From the IMG/VR virus record IMGVR_UViG_3300042937_000010, positions 1 to 25,681 of that record: 25,681 nucleotides of DNA; one strand, written 5' to 3'. Source of the stretch: a virus. The notes beneath the pieces are model-generated. The model made no database searches, was not told where the DNA came from, and saw only the letters and a list, made by a program, of their open reading frames with translations. Position 1 is the first letter of the stretch; each line of letters opens with the position of its first letter. The position numbers were made by a program, and so were the translations under genes. Below are positions 15,801-24,500 of this stretch, in pieces.

Positions 15801-18271
15801 GATGTTTGAGCAGGTTCTGTCTTGAACATGCCGTTGTACAAGGAATAAATCTTTTCGCGGTACGGGGCAACCTTGCTGGTTTCCAAAGCGTTGTAGCGTT
15901 TGACCAACGAATCCAGTTTACGGCGCACGTTGTGGCGCTCACTTGCGTCCATCTGGCGGTTGGCTGCGGGGGCTTCGCCCTTACCTAATTTAGCCTGAAG
16001 TGCCGCAGTCTTTTCTCTTAGGGTGGGTTCAGCAATACCAGACTCAAGCCTTGCGCTCAGACGCGCATGCTCGTCTGTAATGTCTTGCAACATCTGCAAC
16101 ACGGACTTCTTGGCATTGCCTTGGGGAAACTCAACGTGACGCGCAAGCGCCTCAATCTCATCCATTGTGCGCTGGTAAGTATCTTCGTCAGCGACACGAG
16201 TACGCTTTGTACCGGCCAAGTTTAAGCGCTCATCCAAGGATTTAGTCAAGTTCTCACGAACTGTGCGTTCTGCTTCTGACGCTTGCTTTCTTCCTGCTCG
16301 AACTTCTTCCGTAACGGGCTCTGCCACTTCGAGAACTGTCTCAAAGTCGCCTTGGTTAATAGCCGTACGCATGACGTTTTGCTTGCTGAAGATGTCATCA
16401 GCGGCAAGTTTTGGCCTGCGGCCAATGTGCAAACGGTTAAGTTCTGCCTCAAGCTCGTTAATTTCTCTGGTCTTGGCATCAATCCCAGCTTGGTCTTTAG
16501 CTTTTGTCAGGGCAGGCAGGGCTGCGTTGGCTGCGTCCAGTTTCTTCTGGGCGCTCATGATGGCTTCTTCGCTGATGACTTCAGACTTGGTAGGCTTCTT
16601 CTCGCCCACACCCATAGCCTCTTCTTTGGTTGCCGCTATGCCGGTACTGACAGGTTGTTTCTTGTAGTTCTCATACCGCAGTTTCTCGCCAGCGGGTTGC
16701 TCTGGTTCTTCGGTAAACAGATCGCGTGTCTCACCACGCTTGGCTTGACCTTCTGCTTTTGCCGCCAGTGCACCACGGCGGCTTTCAAAGTCGGCGGTAG
16801 CGTCCTCAATGGCCAACGCAAGCTTGTCAGCCTTGTCCATGTCGCCTTTTTGTTTGGCGTCCTCAAATTGTTTTGTCAGTTTTGTCAGGGTCTGTCCGGC
16901 CTGTTTTTCAAAGTCCACCTCACTGGAAGCAACGCCCCCAGCCGTATTGATCTGAGCGCCTAGCTGGTCAAGCTTGGTCTTTGTGTTTACATACACAGGG
17001 TACAGCTTAGTAAACTCATTAGGAGTTGCCTTGACTATTTGGTTTTCTATGTCACTGAACTGTTTGCGCAAGTTATCGTGCTCTTCCATGGCACGAGTGA
17101 GATCAAACTGTTGAGCAGAAGGGGGTTTAGTCGTATCTAAAGTACCCATGACCGCGCCGGGGCGAACTGTCTCTGTGACAGGCGCTGGGGGTGTGGGCTC
17201 TTGTGGTTGGAACGTAGGCGCTCCCGGCACTGGCGCAGGCAATTGCAACATGGCAGGCTCAAGCGCTTCCGCAGGGATTTCACCTTCGACTTCCGCTGGC
17301 TGTGCCTTGGCTTTTGCCTTTTCCGCCGCGGCTTTAACGCGGTCTTGGATGTCTGCAATTTTGGCTTGTTTCTGAATGCCGCTACGCTCAACATACCGAC
17401 CAGCAGGCGCAAGTACACCGCCCAATACAGCACCGCCAAGGAAGCTGTCAAAATACTCTTGACGGGCTTCTTCATCGTCTAACTTTAACCCCGCTTGCAA
17501 GCGTTCAAGAACCTGCTGGCCTGCTTCAGTCAAACCTTCCGCGCCCATTACCTTGCCTGTGGTCAGGGCGTAGTCTTGTATGGTTTTCCCTAATCCTTGT
17601 TTAGCAATTGCTCTAGCTTGTTCTACTGTTAGTTTTTCACCTGCCACACCTGCAAGTTTGCGAACACCGGGAATCAAGCCCAACGCAAAACTATCAAGCA
17701 ATGCTTGCGGAATAGCTGTGCCTGCAGCAGCCGCTAAATTTGTGTCCGCTAAAGAAACGCCGGTGTCTACTTGGCGCGAAAGGTTTGAGCCAGCAAACTG
17801 TAAAGCACTTACGCCAGTACGCGCAAGGGCTGCGGCCCCAATACCAGCAACAGCGGCTCCGGGAGCGGCAAGGGCTGCGGCTCCGCCGGCCACCACAGGG
17901 GCAACCATATAGGGGATAGAACCGCCAAGCAGTTCGCCAATCTTTGTAAGGGGTGCTTCAGTGAAGCCTTCTTCTGTAGGCTTAAAAATCTTGCCAGCTT
18001 TTTCTTGTTGAGCACGTTGATATGCTGCAGCCTCATCAACATCCGTGATGCCCACACGACCTGCTAAACCAGCAATATCGCCTTTAAAACGCTCAATACC
18101 CGAAGACAGGGCGGGTAAAAATCCAGATTCAGGTTTAGCTTCAGGCGCAAGGGGACGCGCCTGCTGTTGACGGATCATGCCGTCTGCAATCTCAGCTAGT
18201 CTCTTCGCCGCCTCCGTATCTCCTGCAGCATCTGCGTTACGAAGGGCTTGAAGTACTTGGCTGAGTTCCAT
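9785..18271 (-). CDS. Giant multi-domain internal virion protein (large polyvalent protein)
   Basis: This single 2828-residue frame is a phage large polyvalent-type protein, probably packaged and ejected into the host. Residues 1-35 form a helix with an AGDTEAAKRLAE segment. Residues 112-210 are Gly/Ala-rich and hydrophobic and may interact with membrane. About 290-1050 is charged, low-complexity and largely coiled coil. A zincin domain has HEGTH at 1126-1130 with a possible ligand at E1182 or E1186. Residues of about 1335-1945 form an AT-rich module with a WCTG motif at 1497-1500. The region of about 2000-2600 resembles LPD38 (RLIPFFNAQLQGLDVLYRAF near 2480), and the C-terminus is helical. 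ATG 18271 has an AGGT site upstream and lies 5 bases after the transglycosylase gene. By position and size it is an analogue of T7 gp16. Gene and domain order are secure; the activities are inferred. Confidence 0.92.
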   Translation of the reverse strand: MELSQVLQALRNADAAGDTEAAKRLAEIADGMIRQQQARPLAPEAKPESGFLPALSSGIERFKGDIAGLAGRVGITDVDEAAAYQRAQQEKAGKIFKPTEEGFTEAPLTKIGELLGGSIPYMVAPVVAGGAAALAAPGAAVAGIGAAALARTGVSALQFAGSNLSRQVDTGVSLADTNLAAAAGTAIPQALLDSFALGLIPGVRKLAGVAGEKLTVEQARAIAKQGLGKTIQDYALTTGKVMGAEGLTEAGQQVLERLQAGLKLDDEEARQEYFDSFLGGAVLGGVLAPAGRYVERSGIQKQAKIADIQDRVKAAAEKAKAKAQPAEVEGEIPAEALEPAMLQLPAPVPGAPTFQPQEPTPPAPVTETVRPGAVMGTLDTTKPPSAQQFDLTRAMEEHDNLRKQFSDIENQIVKATPNEFTKLYPVYVNTKTKLDQLGAQINTAGGVASSEVDFEKQAGQTLTKLTKQFEDAKQKGDMDKADKLALAIEDATADFESRRGALAAKAEGQAKRGETRDLFTEEPEQPAGEKLRYENYKKQPVSTGIAATKEEAMGVGEKKPTKSEVISEEAIMSAQKKLDAANAALPALTKAKDQAGIDAKTREINELEAELNRLHIGRRPKLAADDIFSKQNVMRTAINQGDFETVLEVAEPVTEEVRAGRKQASEAERTVRENLTKSLDERLNLAGTKRTRVADEDTYQRTMDEIEALARHVEFPQGNAKKSVLQMLQDITDEHARLSARLESGIAEPTLREKTAALQAKLGKGEAPAANRQMDASERHNVRRKLDSLVKRYNALETSKVAPYREKIYSLYNGMFKTEPAQTSDQLKAAKAAESARQVESTKKTGTPKEGNKGVGARVSRATTTAKRVNAGDLRKEAMKTAELSQLARELGEKTPEYQAYAADTAKRLGKLIDKYGKDDKAVNAYRIEVSTERPMKAEELGRKSPEYKKALDAQAKKLRKAVAPTGELKVQSKRTPQVTRKASGAPGQFRTSTEESKAETEQRVQRYNRLKGIKKDFDEGIASERELPARGVEGVTPDLTEAQVTALENNDVRKALNDMAKDPRTSKLNSIVATRLAAILDTTQVVLKDQVFDNEGNPVFGAANIKGNRITLSRDGGLSQEILLHEGTHIGAERVILQYETDPSKLTEIQRVAVRELMAIHAAVKNDPRITSTNAKGSLSEFVAEIMSNRVLQEQMRTKRWRLSDAWVGFKSVILRMLGIDSPETMLGAALQSVDAILVPASAKVEAKAPAKRKLAQKDIAALYTGSNSMKQFAEQFGPDIKQKDRTVEDAERIGTEYMDKMYNAPEDYVASADPDKLDYTSATIMSDGKKFDPDNALHYVEADAGVFANLKAQEDFDLRDREAAQISRQRQKDLKKLIKNLMDEPFYTTVEQALVARAAAKYAVLSDKGGRLKLASIEANNRHNIAVVSADDAGLVIQELRAGKGLKQAFLDGLQKNADENARKNGNKNGWQKFVQSKDEKDAIALNAGAAGTPWCTGASVSTARGQIERGDFYIYYENGKPEVAVRMDDSDRIGEIRGNSPNQALSKTQQNIAFKFLQSNNFTNTDKYTGEFARKQQLVDVLSDKYQLTPQELIASPVWNVLKGTGDFDKYKIKNLLNFRVVDGYAGRPSASDQVVKQIEDKLMSAYENAYEQGYFIGGTLSDTKSTQTFELGNKKYEVSTDQIKAINEIHAQAPYQFRDKLSTPITYPNLEFVSRIAAFSGVKLELPNVQKVSEIVAFGNKDFDGRAIPLQVDLAPNSVVERIRAFGSETSDITVTGATQFVNVGLYDNFNGLNLTAPDALYVREEKVTGLPGRFVEVFEMSVKYMLDAHVKEKTGSKPDRDDWEAPISVMSSKMQKLYNAFFDKLFADIQKGMKTAPGYMGLGPEINEIIVAEGKDGTVNEYIDLMGTLTFVDQVSANGMYLSDGDAIKLMKHINQILPEVRRIGTTPGTLTAPKMIAEAPPVQALTETDDPIRYAPKPSAPGYEDALDTSNKIIATPKTIRQRVEANLGLAFRTQVLDRLAPLEKVANEMLEPLKGMQMMYYLRMYDQRMSYTQQAVGVGVPQRVAKKRADGETEYVIESVEGPSLASVVGILKDTPNMNAEAANRLFTMYLLGKRAERVGYDKLNFKVSEAELRAVVKQIDGDEAVRDVFTKARDEYNSYNKGLMQLAIDCGAITPEEGARLSASNDYIPYYREQNGNAVLVIGGEGIVKIGNLREQPYLRELIGGEDKVLDFMTSSVQNTSMLIDMSLRNLAAKNAMYELVGLKLANFLGAPIAGKDIVTFKDKGVEKYVRVATNEIGIPSDLLVKGMEGIPLNNTGLVAAMGMPATFLRRAVTMSPLYAFRQLVRDSVAAPLLSGANFTPVMGAIKELGASATKTTLERRGITGGQIFVGTNEDLTKILRDLQSGKTLNWSTMISKAEGLSMEADAATRRAQYNSYLEQGLSEMEATLMSLESMNFNRRGVSSGVALASRLIPFFNAQLQGLDVLYRAFRGKMPMDERLQIQSKLLQRGSLLALTAVAYTLLMQDDETYKNANPDEKYGNFFMHVPGMEGALRIPIPFEVGYIFKGIPEAIINTMRSEQGGEEAFKAFKSIALQTIPGGTSLFLPQAFKPFVENVSGYSFFTGRQLESAKEQMLEPAYRYRDSTTEIAKGIGKMFDVSPIKVENLVRGYTGGMGLAFLQALSLAVPVKGGTPEQAAKRLSDLPVVGGLFQPEDAGGRINAMYEHIKEARQVQKTFEDLVKDGKRAEAKEYLQKNIGTFAQATMAGNVAQQMNMLSQAETAIKASDMPPEKKREELDKIRQIKIKVATLVRETFDKTKPQ
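12440..14270 (-). other. AT-rich module inside the giant gene (WCTG/PcfJ-like plus beta-repeat region)
   Basis: This in-frame segment (about residues 1335-1945) differs sharply in base composition. Hand-counted 60-base lines starting at 12541, 13201 and 13381 are 32-33% G+C, while lines starting at 11221, 11341 and 14761 are 57%. It encodes a domain with GTPWCTGASVSTARGQ, GDFYIYYENGKP and RIGEIRGNS, resembling PcfJ-like and other phage WCT-motif domains. A strand-rich repeat-like stretch follows (about 1700-1850) that could be a beta-solenoid or leucine-rich-repeat-like fold. Boundaries are approximate. The pattern suggests a transferred cassette. Confidence 0.6.
15400..15625 (-). repeat. Two copies of a 50-residue helical repeat in the giant protein
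   Basis: LGEKTPEYQAYA near residue 891 and LGRKSPEYKKAL near residue 941 recur exactly 150 bases apart. Similar Leu/Lys spacing follows each (TAKRLGKLI and QAKKLRKAV). This indicates an old internal duplication in the coiled-coil region. Confidence 0.55.
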
Positions 18272-18276
18272 GCTTG

Positions 18277-20523
18277 TTACCTGAGGTATTTTTGTATCAG
18301 ACTTTGATCTGATGCGTTTAATTGTGAGCCCAAAGCTCCACTGCCACCGGCAGGTAGCACCATTTTAATGTAGTCTTCGAAATTTGGGTACTGGCTTTGC
18401 AAATAAATGCTGTTACTCCAAGATTTCATCAATGCTTCACGAGACTGGGGGTCACGCTTAGACTGCACAAACTTGTCGTAAGCTTCCGCAAACTTAGGAT
18501 CGTCACGGTATTTCTCAATCAACTGGACTTCGTTTGATGGGCGTTTGGCCTGCTCAATCAAAGCATCGCGGTACAGTTTTTCAGTCTCACCCTTCTCACG
18601 CTCACGTTTAGCGCCTAGGGTTTGGATACCGGCTTCGCCCAGAGCAGTCATGAAGTTCGGTGACTTGTTAGCCATCAGGCTCAGACCCAACATCAACAGG
18701 TCGTCATCACCAAAGCCTTTACGCTCCTTGGCGGGGGTGACATCTTTGGCGGCCTCAACAATGGCTTTCTTGTCTTCGACTGTATCAAACTCGTCAGCGC
18801 GTACAGGCTCCATATTGTTGGGGTCGTAGGTGGGGGTTGTGGTTGTGATACCAAGATTGCGCATGGTTTCAGCATCACCAACTTTAGCGGCCAAACCTGC
18901 ACCACGGACTCTATCGGCCATTTCTGCTTTTTGAAGCATTTCTGCTCGTTGGGCAGCACCGGGATAAGCGGCGGCTTGTTTTTCCAACTGGGCCGCTCTT
19001 GCAGCTTCCGTACCTACAGCGGCTTCGTCAGCCAAACCTTGTTGAACACTGGCACGCGTGCCGGCTGGCATAGCCCGCCCTTGCTCATCCACAACCATAA
19101 CAGGAGGTTCTTTTGGAGCCATCTCGATACGTCTCTTGACCGGCTGTGCGACAACGGCTTCTGCCGCATTTGCTTTAGCTCTCTGTGCAAGCGCAAGCGC
19201 TTCCAGACCTTCAGCGGTCTGTGCAACTTTACGGGTTGCAGACATCGGATCAACAACCATACTACCCAACTCACCAGCAGTACGGAAACCGCGCAGTGTG
19301 GGGTCTGTTGACTCTGCCTCACGGCCTAAATATTCTGTGCCCAAACGCTTCAAATGAGCGCTGCCAAGCGCAGGCTCGGGGTTCTTATAACCGAACGGAC
19401 GCATGACTGCCGTTGAAATATCAACAGGCGCGCCAGCAAGGTTGTAAGGCAAGTCGCTAATACCCAACGCCATTTGTCGCGGTGCTTCACCAGACTTGAT
19501 GACTTCGGACAGCTTGCCTTCTTTACGGCCTTTGCCAGAAGACGGCGTTAAAAACGCTGGTTTGCTCAACGCTTCAATTTCTTTTTCAGTCAAAGCTTCT
19601 GTTTGTGCAGGAGCGGCTTTTGCCTGTGCTGGTGCTGGCTTACCAGTTTGAGGAGCGTCTTCGGCTCTGGCAGAACCCATGGGCAAAATCTTTGTTAGGT
19701 AATCTGCCGTTTCCTTGGGCAATCCAACTTTGTTGAGTTTGCCTTCGTTCTTAGCCAAGTGCTTGTCTACATTACCGCCACCCCAGTTGTAAGCGGCTAA
19801 AGCTTTTTCTGGATCGCCGTTGTATTTCACCAATTGTTTTTTCAAATAACCAATAGACGCAGGAATATTTTTTTCTGGATCAAAGCGTTCGGCTGGAGTA
19901 AGCCCCATCTCTTTGGCCGCAGGAATCATTAGCTGACCAAGACCTGCCGCACCTTTGGGGGACACTGCGTTTTTGTCGCCTCTTGATTCTTGCGTAAACA
20001 TGCGCACAGCCAAGTCAGGATCAACGCCTTGACGAATGGCTTCCGCACGGATGCGGTCTTCGTAAATTTTAATATCTTTACCATTTTTATAGCCGGGGAT
20101 GCCACCGCCAGCCATACGAACCACAGGCTCGCTCTGCTGGGCAAAGTTAAACATGCCGCCCATACCGCCAGTGGCCATACCTTCTTCATCATCTTCGTAA
20201 CCAGCAATACCGCCGTCAGCCATGCCTTGCATATTTGGCGTAGGAATCTGTGCAATGCCTTGGTTCTCAGGAAGTTGTGTTTGCGCAGCAGGTGCTGGCG
20301 CTGGGGTCATACCTTGAATAGCCGCGTCAACTACTTTGGGTTGTGGCACTGAGCCAGCTTGACCTTGAGCCGCTGTACGCAGCTTTTTCCGGCGATTGCT
20401 TTCGCTTAACGCCAATGACACCATGTACGGATCATTCTTGTGCATTTGGGCAAACTGCTGCAAAGCAGGGTCTGCCATCATTGCCAGATTGTCAGAAATA
20501 TTAGATAGTTCTTCTAATTGCAT
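18277..20523 (-). CDS. Virion-associated lytic transglycosylase (SLT domain)
   Basis: The 748-residue protein carries a soluble lytic transglycosylase domain at about residues 152-280. The catalytic Glu is E179 in FTQESRGDKNAVSPKGAAG, followed by GLGQLMIPAAKEMG and ALAAYNWGGGNV, the typical SLT motifs. It would cut peptidoglycan so that DNA and ejection proteins can cross the cell wall. Before the domain are two Gly-rich motifs, ADGGIAGY (102-109) and AGGGIPGY (138-145), also found in the neighbouring 1069-residue protein. The C-terminal half is Ala/Glu/Lys-rich helix, as in structural ejection proteins. An AGGAT site precedes ATG 20523, three bases after the Gln-rich gene. Position and domain make it an analogue of the T7 gp15/gp16 internal proteins, with the enzyme on the middle subunit. 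No signal peptide is seen, which fits a virion part and not an endolysin. Confidence 0.9.
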   Translation of the reverse strand: MQLEELSNISDNLAMMADPALQQFAQMHKNDPYMVSLALSESNRRKKLRTAAQGQAGSVPQPKVVDAAIQGMTPAPAPAAQTQLPENQGIAQIPTPNMQGMADGGIAGYEDDEEGMATGGMGGMFNFAQQSEPVVRMAGGGIPGYKNGKDIKIYEDRIRAEAIRQGVDPDLAVRMFTQESRGDKNAVSPKGAAGLGQLMIPAAKEMGLTPAERFDPEKNIPASIGYLKKQLVKYNGDPEKALAAYNWGGGNVDKHLAKNEGKLNKVGLPKETADYLTKILPMGSARAEDAPQTGKPAPAQAKAAPAQTEALTEKEIEALSKPAFLTPSSGKGRKEGKLSEVIKSGEAPRQMALGISDLPYNLAGAPVDISTAVMRPFGYKNPEPALGSAHLKRLGTEYLGREAESTDPTLRGFRTAGELGSMVVDPMSATRKVAQTAEGLEALALAQRAKANAAEAVVAQPVKRRIEMAPKEPPVMVVDEQGRAMPAGTRASVQQGLADEAAVGTEAARAAQLEKQAAAYPGAAQRAEMLQKAEMADRVRGAGLAAKVGDAETMRNLGITTTTPTYDPNNMEPVRADEFDTVEDKKAIVEAAKDVTPAKERKGFGDDDLLMLGLSLMANKSPNFMTALGEAGIQTLGAKREREKGETEKLYRDALIEQAKRPSNEVQLIEKYRDDPKFAEAYDKFVQSKRDPQSREALMKSWSNSIYLQSQYPNFEDYIKMVLPAGGSGALGSQLNASDQSLIQKYLR

Positions 20524-20526
20524 GAT

Positions 20527-21561
20527 TTAATCCTGACCCATTCTGTAGATAGCTAATTCTGCCAGACCAGCAGGGCGATCGTTAACAGAACCGCCTTTAG
20601 CAAAAGCGCCCAAGGCTTTACCTGTCAAACCAAGACCGGCTACTTGTTGAACCATTGATGGCGCTTGTCCGTACATAGCCTGTGATTGTTGGGTCAATGG
20701 CAAACCACGGAGCATGTCAGACATGAAGCCCAACTGTTTGTACGGGTAGTTCTGAGCGTTCAAGAAGTCTTGGTACTGGTTATTCAGGATGTTCTGAACT
20801 TGTTGTTGTTGCTGTCCGCCAAAACGGTTTTGAACATCCAAGAGCCCGAGGTTTTGACCATACTGTGTTTGACCAATGTTTGCTAAATTACTAGCGGCTT
20901 GATTGGCAGTTTGCAATCCTTGAAGTCCAAGACCAGCACCAAACTGTTGTTGTTGTGCGTTAAGTTGCTGGCCAGCCAAGTTCTGCGCTTGAGATTGGTT
21001 GAACTGCTGCATTGCCTGTTGGTAGGCGTTTTGCAGTCCTTGGGCTTGGATGTCACCTTTTTGACGAGCTAAGTTACCTGCGGCTTGACCGCGCATCAGA
21101 TAATCACCACTGCCGCCAAATGCACCACTACGAGCAGCTTGTGCTTGCTGTGCTTGTCCGGCAATTTGAGATTGGCGTTGTGCATCTTGTTGCTGGCGTT
21201 CCACCACATTTTGCATGTAAGGGGACATGTATGCTTTAACTGCGTCGCCCGTAAACTGCTGTGCTTGATATGGGTTGAATGTGTACTGCGTGTTGAGCGC
21301 ACCAAGGCCTGCCATACCCGCCATAGCGGTGGCATCCCCCAACTGAGGGGCAGTCTGCATCAAAGCCGCATTTTCGTACGACTGTTGCTGCAAAGGAGTG
21401 AACTGCGCTACTCGGTCACCCAAGTACTGCATGTAGGGGTTTTGGTTAATGTCCGTCAGACCTTGGGCGTTGCCCAACAACTCTTCGACGTATGGACGAG
21501 CGTAGTCGGGGATTGTGGTTGTGGTTTGCTGTAATTGTTGCAGTGTTGGAGCGGTAGCCAT
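20527..21561 (-). CDS. Gln-rich internal virion protein
   Basis: This 344-residue protein is extremely rich in Gln, Ala and Asn. Examples are QQQQQ in the FGG..VQNIL segment and stretches like AQRQSQIAGQAQQAQAARSG. An N-terminal part contains Tyr/Pro-containing motifs (DYARPYVEELLGNAQG, NPYMQYLGDRV). The C-terminus is Gly-rich (AFAKGGSVNDRPAG). Such Gln-rich helical proteins lie beside the transglycosylase and giant ejection proteins in many podovirus-like phages, by position like T7 gp14, and may line a DNA channel. The ribosome site AAGGAA overlaps the stop of the upstream 1069-residue gene, and the downstream gap is 3 bases. No catalytic motif is visible. Virion function is an inference from context. 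Confidence 0.8.
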   Translation of the reverse strand: MATAPTLQQLQQTTTTIPDYARPYVEELLGNAQGLTDINQNPYMQYLGDRVAQFTPLQQQSYENAALMQTAPQLGDATAMAGMAGLGALNTQYTFNPYQAQQFTGDAVKAYMSPYMQNVVERQQQDAQRQSQIAGQAQQAQAARSGAFGGSGDYLMRGQAAGNLARQKGDIQAQGLQNAYQQAMQQFNQSQAQNLAGQQLNAQQQQFGAGLGLQGLQTANQAASNLANIGQTQYGQNLGLLDVQNRFGGQQQQQVQNILNNQYQDFLNAQNYPYKQLGFMSDMLRGLPLTQQSQAMYGQAPSMVQQVAGLGLTGKALGAFAKGGSVNDRPAGLAELAIYRMGQD

Positions 21562-21571
21562 GATCTATTCC

Positions 21572-24500
21572 TTAAGCGGGAAGATATTTGTCAGCGCGGC
21601 TGTTAGCCGCTACTTTGTTTTTGCCTGTGGTCTTACGCCGTGCACGTTGCACACGATCCATCATGGCGTAAAGCTTTTTAGCGCCTGCCTCTGTAGAGCC
21701 GTTACCCAACTCAGACACGATACGTGCAGGGATTACAAACTCACCATCGGCAAGTCGTGCGGGTTGACGGTTGCGACCAATCGTTGCTGGGATGCTGTCA
21801 GACACGCCATCACCGGGGCCTTTGAGTAATCGGCCACCATCTGAGTAAGAACCTAGAGACCCAAGACCACCGCCCATAGCGTAGCCAGTCATGCCGCCGT
21901 TGGCCATGCCAAAACCAAGTTGCGACATAGCCTGTCCAAATGGAATAGCAGGGCCTTTACGACCACCCATCATGTCTTCGGTGGTAGTAGTGTTTACACC
22001 GCTTCCGTAATCAAATCCGGGCATTGGGCCTGTGGCCGTAACACCACCGGCTCTACCCAGTTCTACCTGCTCCGCCCTTTTTCTTCTGCCTTCTTCGGAG
22101 AAGGGGCTGTAATCTACCACTGGCATATTAAGGTCATGTAATGGGCCGGGCACGCGCGTCGTGTCTGTATTTGTTGAACTAAACGTGGGTGGTGGCCTAC
22201 CGCCAAAGCCATCCCCAGCAGTATTATTTTGGCCACTAAAGCCGCCGGAGTAACCGCCACCACCAGAACTAAACCCGCCACCCATCGGGGTGTAGCCACC
22301 ACCACCGCCACCAATATTAAGAGGGATGTTTAAGTTCAGATTGCCGTCGCCTGTAATACCGCCGGAAGCGTAGCCCATCATGCCGCCGCCAGCGGCGATC
22401 TGCTTGCCTGTTACGTCGTAGCGCTTGCCGTTGCCTGCCAAGTAGGTGCCGTCTTCTTGCAACACAGCCGTATATGTTTCCGTGTTGTAACCAGAAGAAT
22501 CGACCACTTCAATAGTTTTAGCCCTAGTCAGCTCTGCAACTTTTGCGTCTTTAGATTGGGGAGCATTTGGGTTTGTGCTGCTAGACACAACATTACCTGC
22601 ATCGTCATACGACAAAAACTTAGGTTTATACTTCATACCGGCAGAGAAGTATGGGCGCATGATGCCTTCGGCTGTTGACGCCGCAGTACTTTGGACAGGG
22701 TACTTACCGCCGCCTTTACCCATGAGGTAGTCGTAAGCTGCCAGAGAGTCGCCTGTCTGTTTGTTGTACAGATCGTTGAACTCTTTAATAGTTTTTGGCG
22801 CTTTGGATGTGTAGCCTAAGCTTCCGCCACCTTTGGTGTAGGCGTCCCGTACTTCGCCCATACCAGAGAAACCGCCAGTGGGACGGTACGGAATATTTGG
22901 GTGTACGGTAACTGTGCCGTCTTTATTGGTCGTAATATCGCCGGGGTTGGTAGCGTTGCCATAGAAGCCGGTGGGAATAACAGACGTAAAGGGTGGTGGT
23001 GTGACTGTAGTAAATGTGTCGTTGCCCGTGCCGCCAGTGATTGTGTCTTTGCCCGTGCCGCCAGTGACGGTAGTTTTGTCGTCTTTTTTAAGTTCTGTTT
23101 TAGGTTTAAACAAACTAAACAAATCTTTGCCTGTTGCAGCCTTAACGTCGCCCATGCTGACCCCGATGCGTCTCATCTCCGCATCTGAAAGTCTTTGTGC
23201 TTCTTCTACAGTTAACGCCCCAGAATTTATTTTGTTTTGAAGTTCACTAACGGCGTAGTTTATGTTTGCATACAGGCCTTCTAAACCACCTTGATCGCCC
23301 GGGGCTGAACCTGCGGTGTATCCATAAGCATCGTAGAAAGGTTTACCAGCCGCGTGTTCAGGGCCAAGACCTTTGGTGTCGTCTAAGCTATGTGTGAGCG
23401 CATATTGGGCAGCGGCAGACAGGCCTGAGTTTTGCAACGCATTGGTTAAAGGCTGACCAGTTAATCCTACATCCGATGCGCGAGCAAGGAACTCATTAGC
23501 GTCTGTATCTTTATCAACAACAGATTTAACGTACCGTGTGCCGTAATCCCCCAATAAGTTTTGCGTACCAGTAGCCGCTGCAACGTCTGCAAGTTTCCAG
23601 TCGTTGGCTTGCAGTGTGTCTGCAATAGCTTTGTCGTTGCCGGACGTTAATAACGTCTGTGTCTCGGGTTTGGCAAAGTAATCGTAGATGTCGTTCTTAG
23701 TGTCTGCAACAGCAAAACGTTTATCGTAATCGGCTTGCTGACTTTGAGTGCCCGTAGCACGCGCAATATCAGCGGTTGTGACGTTATACGTACCCATGTC
23801 CCGTGCAACCTGCTCGTCAGATTTTGGGCCGGATTTAAAATAATCAAAAATTTGCTGGTCACTTACAAGAGCGCCATCCGCATAGCCGGGTATACCGCCG
23901 CCAGCCAGAGCCACAATACCGCCACCGGCCATAAACGTAGGTTTGCGCTCAGCTAGTGTTGCTGCAATACCGGTCTGGGGGTTTGTATAGGCGTCCGAGA
24001 AACTGCGGTTACCAAACTCGCTAGCTTTAACTGGCGCTAAAGTTTTGTATGTTTGTGTGTAGGGGTCGTATAGTTTTTGACGGATGTACGCAGGGCTGGT
24101 GTCTCCCGGCATCTTGGTCGTTGTCGGAACCATAGCGCCTGCCATGATTGGCGCGGCTGCGGCTGCAATATTTCCAAAGTTTTGCTTAGCAAACGCCATG
24201 GGGTCTGTAGCGGCAGCTTTAAATCCTGAAGCAGCCAATTCTGTGCCAGACATTGTGGCGGGATTGGCGCTGCTTTTTAGAAACTCATTAAACGCTTGGC
24301 CAGAAGAACCTTCTGCGGCAGCTACATCGCCAAACGCCTGCCCTAAATTTCCTGAAGAAGAACCCGCCAAAGCTTCAGACATACCAGCGCCCACGCCAGC
24401 ATCGGCAAAGCCCTGCGCCAAGCCTGCGCCGCCATACGCACCCAATCCGGCCATAAGACCGCGAGACAAGCTGCCAGTAGCTAAGGTGGTCAGGCCACCT

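Noticed and set aside
16283-16963. 226-codon + strand frame, Cys/Phe-rich
   Set aside because: It mirrors the Lys/Glu/Ala coiled-coil coding of the giant gene. The long frame follows from codon composition.
20790-21220. Short repeated TTG/CTG-rich tracts that could suggest a repeat or CRISPR-like array
   Set aside because: They are Gln codons of the Gln-rich protein read on the other strand. There are no constant repeats with unique spacers.
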